Shown piece after piece: positions 7,866 to 14,243 of a stretch of DNA of 46,740 nt. The stretch is from positions 1-46,740 of the forward strand of contig JBAWYM010000006.1 in the NCBI GenBank assembly GCA_037143575.1, read 5' to 3'. The translations under genes and the position numbers were made by a program. Under the pieces are notes generated by a model. The model ran no database searches and had not been told where the DNA came from. It saw nothing but the letters and a program-made list of their open reading frames with translations. Each line of letters opens with the position of its first letter. Position 1 is the first letter of the stretch. Source of the stretch: JBAWYM01 sp037143575 (lineage in GTDB: Bacteria; Patescibacteriota; Gracilibacteria; Peribacterales; Peribacteraceae).

Positions 7866-9601
7866 CGTTCACGGAGGAGGGAGCAGAGTTTGGTTGCGAG
7901 CTCTGATGGACGAATCGTATCTTTGAGTTCCATCACAGCAACTTCCTGATACAGCGGTGTGCGCTTCTTCAGAACTTCTGCGATTTCCTGTTTGAGAGGA
8001 AGGGATGTCAGCGCGGGACGTTTGGAGTCTTTCAATCTCCGGAGGAGTTCCGCTTGTGTTGTCTGGATCCATATGGTGAGAGCTTCGGTCTTCAGGAGTT
8101 TGCGGGTATTTGCGGATTCGATGGCGCCACCGCCGAGTGCTACAACGATTCCGGGCTTCAGGGAAGCGGCGACGAGTTCCTCCTCTATCTTGCGGAACGC
8201 AGGCCATCCTTTCTCTTTGACGAATGACGCAATATCTCCATGGGATTTCTTGAATTCCATATCGATATCGATGCGCCTCAGTTTGAGTTTTTTGGAAGCC
8301 CCCTTCGCCAGGTTCGTCTTCCCGCAGCCGCGCATGCCGACGATGGCGATGCAACGCGGTGAGGAGTGGAGGGACTGCAGATCGCGGAGGAAATCCGGAT
8401 AGCTCTTGCACACACACTCCGGATCCGCGACTTCGATCCCTGGCATCATGGAGCCGAGAATGGCGAAAGCCATGACGAAGCGGTGATCGTGATGAGGGTC
8501 GATGACGCAGTGGGTAGTGGGTAGTGGGTAGTGGGTAGTGGAGCGGATGATGATGCCGTCGGGAGTTTCTTCGGAGGTGATTCCGACTTTCTTCAATTCT
8601 TCAGCGAGCACATGGAGTCTGTCGGTCTCCTTGATGCGCAGATTGCCGGCTCCTGTGAAGATGGTCGTCCCTTCCCGATGCGCTGCGAGGATTGCGAGGT
8701 TCATGAGCTGGTCCGGAGTCTCAGTACAGTCGATCGTTAGCGGTCCCAGTCCTCTGAGCTTTTTGATCAACCGTGGTATCAACCGGTCACTCTGGAGAGA
8801 TTCGCCCGTGAGATTGCTGAAGCGGATGCGACTGCCGGTGAGTTCTGCGAGCACGAGGAAAGCCCCCGCAGCGCTCCAGTCACCTTCGATGGCGTAGTGG
8901 CTGATTGAGTGGAGTTTCGTTGGGATTACTGAAAACGTGTTGTTGGATTTCTGCACTTGTGCACCGAAATCCTTCAGTACTTTCTCTGTAAGCGCGATAT
9001 ATCCGGGTGAGGCGAGTGAGTTCTTGAGAGTGACATTCAGGCCGCTTGCTAGAGATGATCCAATGAGGAGAAGCGATGAGAGGAATTGACTACTCTTGCT
9101 CGCATCGAGAGTGATGTTTCCGCAGGGAAGGTTCTTGCCATTGATGCGAAGCGGCGGGAATCCATTGGTATCGTCGATATCCGCTCCGAGGGCTTTGAGC
9201 GCAGCCGTCAGATCACCGATGGGGCGTTGCAGCATGCGTTCGCTTCCGGTGATCGTCCAGTGCCCGGGTGTGATGCAGGCGAGGGAGGTGAGGAAGCGGA
9301 GGGTTGTCCCCGCGTTGTGGCAGGAGAGCGTTGCGGAAAGTTGCTCGACAGGCTTACCTCCGTTGATCACGAGTACTCCTTTGGCTTTGTTCTGCCATTC
9401 TGCCCGGTACCCCATGCGCTGCACGTTTTCGACGAGGAGTGAAACATCATCGCAGGGTGTGGCATTTGTGATTGTCGTCGTTCCTTTGGCCAGACACGCT
9501 GCGATAATCGCACGATTGGCATGCGATTTGGATCCCGGGAGGGTCAGTTCTGCATCGAACGGGAGCGAGAGCGGCCGGATCTGGGTTGGGGGGCTCTTCA
9601 T
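7853..9601 (-). CDS. aroAK: EPSP synthase - shikimate kinase fusion
   Basis: Bifunctional protein of 582 residues. Residues 1 to about 410 are 5-enolpyruvylshikimate-3-phosphate synthase: LPGSKSHANRA (22-32), NAGTTLRFL, DWSAAGAF and RIKETDRL (323-330). Residues about 417-582 are shikimate kinase with P-loop GMRGCGKT (422-429), DIDMEF, FRKIEEE, and GGGAI. The kinase acts one step before the synthase, so the order of domains is opposite to the order of reactions. Residues about 354-364 (STTHYPLPTTH) are encoded by a heptanucleotide tandem repeat inside the EPSP synthase domain. The start overlaps aroB by 4 nt (ATGA). Confidence 0.95.
   Translation of the reverse strand: MKSPPTQIRPLSLPFDAELTLPGSKSHANRAIIAACLAKGTTTITNATPCDDVSLLVENVQRMGYRAEWQNKAKGVLVINGGKPVEQLSATLSCHNAGTTLRFLTSLACITPGHWTITGSERMLQRPIGDLTAALKALGADIDDTNGFPPLRINGKNLPCGNITLDASKSSQFLSSLLLIGSSLASGLNVTLKNSLASPGYIALTEKVLKDFGAQVQKSNNTFSVIPTKLHSISHYAIEGDWSAAGAFLVLAELTGSRIRFSNLTGESLQSDRLIPRLIKKLRGLGPLTIDCTETPDQLMNLAILAAHREGTTIFTGAGNLRIKETDRLHVLAEELKKVGITSEETPDGIIIRSTTHYPLPTTHCVIDPHHDHRFVMAFAILGSMMPGIEVADPECVCKSYPDFLRDLQSLHSSPRCIAIVGMRGCGKTNLAKGASKKLKLRRIDIDMEFKKSHGDIASFVKEKGWPAFRKIEEELVAASLKPGIVVALGGGAIESANTRKLLKTEALTIWIQTTQAELLRRLKDSKRPALTSLPLKQEIAEVLKKRTPLYQEVAVMELKDTIRPSELATKLCSLLRERCSW
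8510..8541. repeat. heptanucleotide tandem repeat inside aroAK
   Basis: About 4.5 copies of GTGGGTA (plus strand). The array keeps the reading frame and adds THYPLPTTH to EPSP synthase between a surface strand (DGIIIRS) and CVIDPHHDHRFVM. The same 7-nt periodicity is seen in rsmA, valS and the aroB 5' end. Confidence 0.9.
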
Positions 9602-10695
9602 TCTTTGGCTGCAGCGGAGAATTCCTCGAACGTGAGGGGACGGGCTTCACCGGTACCGATGGCAGTTGGGACGAAAATCCGGACGACCCCGTCTTTCTTC
9701 TTCTTGTCACTTTGCATGATGTTCCAGAGTGCTGCGATCGGATATTCCGATGGTATTTCGGTCGGCATTTTGGTCAGATGAAGGAGTGCGAGGACTCGAT
9801 CAGCTCCCTTCGTTCCGACGATTTTCATTTCGATAGCTATACCGATGCTCACCGCTTGCCCATGCGAGATCGCGAAGTGCGAGAAGGATTCCACGGCGTG
9901 ACCGACGGTGTGGCCGAAATTGAGGAAATGACGGTGGTGCGCGTCGCGGTCATCCTCGGAGACGACTTCCGCCTTCAGCCTTGCCGCTTCGGTAATGCAC
10001 TGCATGAGAGCTTCCTCATCCCGCTTCAGAATTTGGGGCATGGCTTTCTCGAACCACGCGAAGGTCTTGGCATCGAGGATTGCGGCTTTCTTGATCACTT
10101 CCACGAGTCCTTCGTTGAATTGTTGCTCCGGCAAGCTCGCGAGCAGTTCCGTATCGGCGATGATCGCCGACGGATGGTGGACGGTGCCGAGGATATTCTT
10201 GGCTCCCGGGAGATCGACCGCAGTCTTGCCACCGATGGCGGCATCGACCATGCCGAGCATGCTCGTGGGGATATGGATCACGCGGATTCCCCGCATGTAG
10301 ATGCTCGCGAGGAAGCCTACGAGATCGGTGGTCATTCCACCCCCCACGGCGATGAGGAGTGTGCTGCGTGTGGCGCCGATGGCGGTGAGCTTCTCGGCAA
10401 GGTTCTCCAGATTCGAAAGGGTCTTGGTCTTCTCCCCGCTCGGGATACTGATTAAGTTCTTCGTTCCTACAATCATTGCCACATTCTTCGCGATTGTTTC
10501 AACGCGCTGATCATGGAGGACCACGATGTGATCGATCATCCCTTTGGATTTCAGAATCTCCGGAAGTTCCTTGAGTACGCCTTTCCCGACAATGATGGGG
10601 TAGGGATGGGGGAGATTGGTGGGTGGGGTGAGAGAGATTTCACATAGTTGAGAGTTATTAGTTATTAGTTGTTGGTTGTGAGCTGATGAGGCCAT
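9598..10695 (-). CDS. aroB: 3-dehydroquinate synthase
   Basis: NAD- and metal-dependent enzyme of 365 residues converting DAHP to 3-dehydroquinate. Seen are VGGGMTTDLVGFLASIYMRGI, PTSMLGMVDAAIGGKTAVDL, EGLVEVIKKA (metal-ligand Glu) and FLNFGHTVGHAVE (metal-ligand His). Start ATG 10695 is chosen because the frame upstream only has TTG. The first 30 or so residues (MASSAHNQQLITNNSQ...) precede the family's usual beginning near YPIIVGKGVL and are encoded by degenerate 7-mers, so the N-terminus may be repeat-derived. The last 4 nt overlap aroAK. Confidence 0.95.
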   Translation of the reverse strand: MASSAHNQQLITNNSQLCEISLTPPTNLPHPYPIIVGKGVLKELPEILKSKGMIDHIVVLHDQRVETIAKNVAMIVGTKNLISIPSGEKTKTLSNLENLAEKLTAIGATRSTLLIAVGGGMTTDLVGFLASIYMRGIRVIHIPTSMLGMVDAAIGGKTAVDLPGAKNILGTVHHPSAIIADTELLASLPEQQFNEGLVEVIKKAAILDAKTFAWFEKAMPQILKRDEEALMQCITEAARLKAEVVSEDDRDAHHRHFLNFGHTVGHAVESFSHFAISHGQAVSIGIAIEMKIVGTKGADRVLALLHLTKMPTEIPSEYPIAALWNIMQSDKKKKDGVVRIFVPTAIGTGEARPLTFEEFSAAAKE

Positions 10696-10760
10696 AGTGT
10701 GAGATTGAGAAGTGATCTGATGATAGTGGAGCAACTAATAACTAATAACTAGTAAACCAA
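10654..10760. repeat. degenerate heptanucleotide repeats around aroB start
   Basis: GTTATTAGTTATTAGTTGTTGG (10654 onward) reads into the aroB N-terminus, and CAACTAATAACTAATAACT follows at 10732-10750 in the aroF-aroB gap. The two lie in inverted orientation (TTATTAGTTATTAG against CTAATAACTAATAA) and could pair into a stem just before the aroB start. Confidence 0.7.
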
Positions 10761-10765
10761 TAACT

Positions 10766-11785
10766 TTATGCTAACTTCTTCCCCATCGCCCCCGCGATCG
10801 CCCGGATCCCTTCCATGCACTCCGTCCAGTGTGCTTCATCGAGTGCTTGCGGTCCATCGGAGAGTGCTTCCTCGGGGCGGGGATGGATCTCGATAATGAG
10901 ACCATCAGCGCCGATGGCCACCGATGCGCGGGAGGTATCTGCTATCCAGCGGGCTTTGCCGGCGGCATGGCTGGGATCGATAATGATCGGCAGGTGCGTG
11001 AGCTCACGGAGAGCCGGCACGGAGCCCAGCGCCAGTGTGAAGCGGACTTCCTCTTCGAATGTTCTGATACCGCGCTCACAGAGCATCACATCGGGATTTC
11101 CACCCGCGAGGATGTACTCGGCAGCGAGGAGGAATTCTTCCAGTGTCGCAGCCAGCCCGCGCTTGAGGAGGACGGGGATGCGGCACTTTCCGAGGCGACG
11201 GAGGAGATCGTAGTTCTGCATGTTGCGGGCTCCCACCTGGACGATATCCACGTACTTTTCCATCAGATCCACCTGCGCTTCATTCATCGCTTCGGAGATC
11301 ACGGGCATTTCGTACTTCTCCCCAGCTTTCTTCAAAAATTTCAATCCGTCTTCTCCAAGTCCATTGAAGGCGTACGGCCCGGTGCGTGGTTTAAATGCGC
11401 CTCCACGCAGGACCGTGGCTCCATGTTTCTTGGCGAGTGCAGCGGTTTCGTCGAGCTGTGCCTCGGACTCGATGGAGCAGGGACCTGCCATCACGACGAG
11501 TGTTCCCCGCGTCCCGATGGTTACTCCATGACTGAGCTTGATTTCTGTTCGATCCTTGCGCTCCCTGGATGCGAGCTTGTAGGGACGGTCCACACGGTCT
11601 ACCGAACGCACGCCTTCGATATTCTTAATGAGGTCGATTTCCACCATGGTGGTATCGCCGGGGACCGCGATGACCCGGCCATTACTGCCGATGATGTGAC
11701 TTTCGCAGCCGTACTTCTTCTTCAGGAGATTCTGAATGTGGGTGATGAGCGGCTGGTCGTTTTTCTGGCGGAGGACGATGAGCAT
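10766..11785 (-). CDS. aroF: 3-deoxy-7-phosphoheptulonate (DAHP) synthase, type I-beta
   Basis: First enzyme of the shikimate pathway, 339 residues. The N-terminal approximately 70 residues (LIVLRQKNDQPLITHIQNLL to DRPYKL) form the ferredoxin-like regulatory domain of Thermotoga-type DAHP synthases, which binds Phe/Tyr in the family. The barrel follows with VMAGPCSIES, LRGGAFKPRTGPYAFNG, QVGARNMQNY, LLKRG and IDPSHAAGK. ATG 11785 is used because the frame upstream is translated repeat. As first gene of the operon it sits about 290 nt downstream of the predicted promoter, behind the leader peptide and a C/U-rich module. Confidence 0.96.
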   Translation of the reverse strand: MLIVLRQKNDQPLITHIQNLLKKKYGCESHIIGSNGRVIAVPGDTTMVEIDLIKNIEGVRSVDRVDRPYKLASRERKDRTEIKLSHGVTIGTRGTLVVMAGPCSIESEAQLDETAALAKKHGATVLRGGAFKPRTGPYAFNGLGEDGLKFLKKAGEKYEMPVISEAMNEAQVDLMEKYVDIVQVGARNMQNYDLLRRLGKCRIPVLLKRGLAATLEEFLLAAEYILAGGNPDVMLCERGIRTFEEEVRFTLALGSVPALRELTHLPIIIDPSHAAGKARWIADTSRASVAIGADGLIIEIHPRPEEALSDGPQALDEAHWTECMEGIRAIAGAMGKKLA

Positions 11786-11790
11786 ACGAT

Positions 11791-11887
11791 GAGGTGGGAA
11801 AGGTTTGGAAGAAGTGAGAAAGGCCTGAAAGGTGCTGGGAAGCGGATCTCTTTCTATTCTGAGCGCACCCCTTCGCGGGTGCATGAG
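11791..11887 (-). repeat. composite intergenic repeat upstream of aroF
   Basis: A C/U-rich 42-nt module (plus strand GGGAAAGGTTTGGAAGAAGT then GAGAAAGGCCTGAAAGGT) is joined by the linker ATCTCTTTCTATTCT to the hairpin GAGCGCACCCCTTCGCGGGT. The hairpin stem sequence differs from the pheA copy while the linker is conserved, i.e. compensatory change in the stem. Confidence 0.75.
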
Positions 11888-11948
11888 GTGATGAGGATCA
11901 AGGTTATTCTCATATTCCGCTCATTCGCATACTCGAGAAATTCCGCCT

Positions 11949-11991
11949 CCTCTCTTGTGGGGAAGCGTACTGCTCAGTTCCAGAAGAGAGG
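11949..11991 (-). promoter_or_regulatory. candidate attenuator stem of the aro leader RNA
   Basis: On the minus strand CCTCTCTT (11991-11984), just after the leader peptide stop, pairs perfectly with AAGAGAGG (11956-11949). The 3' arm overlaps GAGGAG (11952-11947), which can instead pair with CTCCTC inside the leader peptide codons (12038-12033). The two pairings exclude each other, as expected for attenuation. No U-run follows the stem, so this is not a standard intrinsic terminator and the mechanism is open. Confidence 0.4.
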
Positions 11992-11998
11992 GGATGAT

Positions 11999-12076
11999 TT
12001 ACGCGCTAAAATAAAAGCCGTACGCGTACGCGGAGGAGAAAAAGGGCAGAGCCGGTACGGAGGTGGCCTTGGACAT
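11999..12076 (-). CDS. aromatic leader peptide (25 aa, Phe/Tyr-rich)
   Basis: ATG 12076 to TAA 11999-12001, encoding 25 residues that end PFFSSAYAYGFYFSA. Seven of the last 14 residues are Phe (4) or Tyr (3). It lies between a good promoter and aroF. The ATG begins 7 nt after the -10 box, so it would be translated from the very 5' end of the mRNA. By analogy with pheA and pheST leaders of enterics, ribosome stalling on Phe/Tyr codons would report shortage of charged tRNAs. It is too short to be found by length filters and has no other plausible function. Confidence 0.75.
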   Translation of the reverse strand: MSKATSVPALPFFSSAYAYGFYFSA

Positions 12077-12083
12077 TGGCTAT

Positions 12084-12111
12084 AGTTTAGGACGAGTTTG
12101 CAGACTGTCAA
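12084..12111 (-). promoter_or_regulatory. promoter of the aromatic operon
   Basis: Minus strand TTGACA (12111-12106), 16-nt spacer, TAAACT (12089-12084). A perfect -35 with the same -10 (TAAACT) and the same spacing also drives the leader peptide at 30343-30402. The predicted start of transcription falls at about the leader ATG. Confidence 0.7.
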
Positions 12112-12154
12112 TTCCGTATCTCCTGATCTGTTCCTCAGCACCGATTTCCATTGT

Positions 12155-12748
12155 TCAGTATTCGCTCATGCGGAGAGGCGGGATGGCGTTTGCTAGGCCT
12201 TCATATTGCCCCAGATTTTTCAGAATATCTTCTAGGGTGTGTGCAAAGTCTGCGACATGCAGCTTGAGCCGGGCTGAGATAACAGAAACATTGCCGTAGT
12301 CATCTTGTATCTCTGTTCCTGGAGAGGCTTTGCCAAAAGCCAATGAAGCATTATCAGAATGGCGTTGCGTGATTGTGGCTTCTGACTTGGGATTATTTAC
12401 ATGTCTTTCAATTGCTGCAGGAATGTTGGCCCCCATTCTTTCCAGCAACATTCGGAGGCTTTTGAGTGCTTCTGGGTCTCCTTGGTAGGAATCTTTGCCC
12501 CTTTTACTCTGGTCCAATGGGCCACAATGCACATGCTCTCCCGCTATGTCCTCCACTCTCAGTCTTGTAGCGAATGGTATGGCGCTCGTCACAAAGACCG
12601 ATCCTGTGCATCGATCGCCTTCTGAGCCACATACTTCCAAGAGCAATACTCTGTCATCTAGAGCTTTCTCCAATGTATGACCGCTGTCTGTAGGGCGAAA
12701 GAAAAATCCATGAGGTTCGACAGCTTTTTTGTACTCTTCGATTCCCAT
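12155..12748 (-). CDS. hypothetical protein
   Basis: A 197-residue soluble protein beginning MGIEEYKKAVEPHGFFFRPT. No family is recognised and there is no signal peptide or membrane segment. It contains a hydrophobic core segment (RVLLLEVCGSEGDRCTGSVFVTS) and a helical C-terminus (LHVADFAHTLEDILKNL). DNA is more AT-rich than neighbours. It lies alone between the aro promoter and rlmI on the same strand. The 130-nt gap to rlmI shows nothing recognisable. Confidence 0.6.
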   Translation of the reverse strand: MGIEEYKKAVEPHGFFFRPTDSGHTLEKALDDRVLLLEVCGSEGDRCTGSVFVTSAIPFATRLRVEDIAGEHVHCGPLDQSKRGKDSYQGDPEALKSLRMLLERMGANIPAAIERHVNNPKSEATITQRHSDNASLAFGKASPGTEIQDDYGNVSVISARLKLHVADFAHTLEDILKNLGQYEGLANAIPPLRMSEY

Positions 12749-12879
12749 TGTATTTCTTGGAAGAAGATGATGGGACTATCAAAAACTCTTCTTGCCATTC
12801 GGTCTAGAAGAAAGTCTGGTATTTTTGGTTTACCTCAATTTTCAATATGAAGCGGGAGGAAAGTTTCAATGATGTTTTC

Positions 12880-14064
12880 CTACTCCACCCAAAGCAGCAG
12901 ACTCTTCAAATAATCACCTTCCGGATGAAATAAATTGACCGGGTGATCGAGCGCTTGCCGGTGACGGCTCAGGATTTTCACGGAGCGTCTGGCCTGCTTG
13001 GCGGCGTGGAAGACGATCGTCTGGAAGAGCTCCGGATTGATCTGGTAGCTGCAGGAGCACGTGAGGAGGAGACCGCCGGAGGGCAGGATACCGAAGGCCA
13101 GACGGTTGAGGTCCGTGTACGCCTTCTTGGCCGGCTCCAGATCGGAGCTCCTTTTGGCGAAGGCCGGAGGATCGAGGATGATGAAGTCGTAGGGATGCGC
13201 GAGGGGTTTCTTCCGGAGGAATTCGAACGCATCCATGGAGAATTTCTGGAATTTCTCCTTCGGGATCCCGTTTCGTGCCATGTGTTCCTCGGCGCGGGTG
13301 AGCGCGAGGGAATCGTAATCCACGGCATCGGCGCACTTGGCTCCGCCCATGAGGGCATTGAGTGAAAATCCTCCCACGTAGCTGCACACATCGAGGACGG
13401 TGCGATTTTCTCCAAGTAGTCGGACGAGGCCGCGCATTTCGCGCTGATCGAGGAAGAGGCCGGTCTTCTGGCTGCCTTCCAGCGAGATCAGGTACGTAAG
13501 ACCGCGTTCGCGCACTTCCAAAACCCCTTCCACTTTGCCAGTTACCCATCCTTCCACGAATTCCAATCCTTCCTTCTTGCGTGCGGGGCTTTGCGACTTC
13601 TCGAAGATCGCTTTGGGCTTGAGGATTTCTGTCAGGATATCGCAGACCCAGCTCCTGAGTCGGTCCATTCCGAGTGTGGTGAGCTGAATCACAATCACAT
13701 CGCCGTATCGGTCCACTACTAATCCCGGGATGCCATCACCTTCCGCATTGATCAAGCGATAGGCAGTGGTATCTTCTTTGGCGAAGAGCGCGGAACGCAT
13801 CTTGATGGCCTGCTCGATATTCTTCTTCAGTGAGACCATGGGATCGCCCTGCTCGAAGGAGATGGCACGACCGCCGATGTATGCCTTGGAGTTCCAGGTT
13901 GCGTAGCAAAGGAATTCTCCGCGGCTGCTTTTCACCTCCACGATGGAGCCATCTTCTACTTTGGGAATCCGGTCCACGGCGCTCACGAAGATCGCGTGAT
14001 GGCGGTTCTTCAGATGGACATCGAGGTCGGGCTTGATCGTGAGGGTGGGGTAGGTGGAGTGCAT
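12880..14064 (-). CDS. rlmI: 23S rRNA (cytosine-C5) methyltransferase, RlmI-like
   Basis: SAM-dependent methyltransferase of 394 residues. The N-terminal PUA domain (about 1-80, LTIKPDLDVHLKNRHHAIFVSAV) is followed by the EEHEA-type strand region (DGIPGLVVDRYGDVIVIQL), the SAM-binding segment VLDVCSYVGGFSLNAL, and the catalytic motifs ILDPPAFAK and LTCSCSYQI with the nucleophile Cys. Layout and length match RlmI (m5C1962 of 23S rRNA). It has no nearby partner; the 180-nt 5' gap holds degenerate 7-mers and a MITE-like hairpin. Confidence 0.88.
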   Translation of the reverse strand: MHSTYPTLTIKPDLDVHLKNRHHAIFVSAVDRIPKVEDGSIVEVKSSRGEFLCYATWNSKAYIGGRAISFEQGDPMVSLKKNIEQAIKMRSALFAKEDTTAYRLINAEGDGIPGLVVDRYGDVIVIQLTTLGMDRLRSWVCDILTEILKPKAIFEKSQSPARKKEGLEFVEGWVTGKVEGVLEVRERGLTYLISLEGSQKTGLFLDQREMRGLVRLLGENRTVLDVCSYVGGFSLNALMGGAKCADAVDYDSLALTRAEEHMARNGIPKEKFQKFSMDAFEFLRKKPLAHPYDFIILDPPAFAKRSSDLEPAKKAYTDLNRLAFGILPSGGLLLTCSCSYQINPELFQTIVFHAAKQARRSVKILSRHRQALDHPVNLFHPEGDYLKSLLLWVE

Positions 14065-14073
14065 CGGGGGGAG

Positions 14074-14115
14074 TGTAGAGCGGTGAGCGGTAAGCGGATA
14101 GCGGGTAGCTTCCTT
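14074..14115. repeat. degenerate heptanucleotide repeat
   Basis: GGTGAGCGGTAAGCGGATAG followed by CGGGTAGC: four approximate 7-nt units directly upstream of rlmI. A similar array follows pnp at about 37178-37206. Confidence 0.55.
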
Positions 14116-14147
14116 TTTTTGACCGGTGCGGGATGCTGCGGCAATTG

Positions 14148-14243
14148 TCTGAACCTTGATTAAAAGGATTAGTGGATTTTCATGATGTTCTTCGAATGAA
14201 CGTCATCAAGAAATCCTTTCAATCCTCTGAATCAAGGTTCGGA
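14148..14243. repeat. MITE-like imperfect palindrome
   Basis: A 96-bp element with termini TCTGAACCTTGATT and AATCAAGGTTCGGA and inner arms AGGATTAGTGGATTT and AAATCCTTTCAATCCT. It lies directly after the stop codon of the TMTC-like gene and could form its 3' stem-loop. No transposase is encoded. Confidence 0.75.

Noticed and set aside
10829..12085. Open frame of 418 codons antisense to aroF and its leader
   Set aside because: Spans aroF, repeats and the leader region on the other strand; composition is that of a shadow frame.
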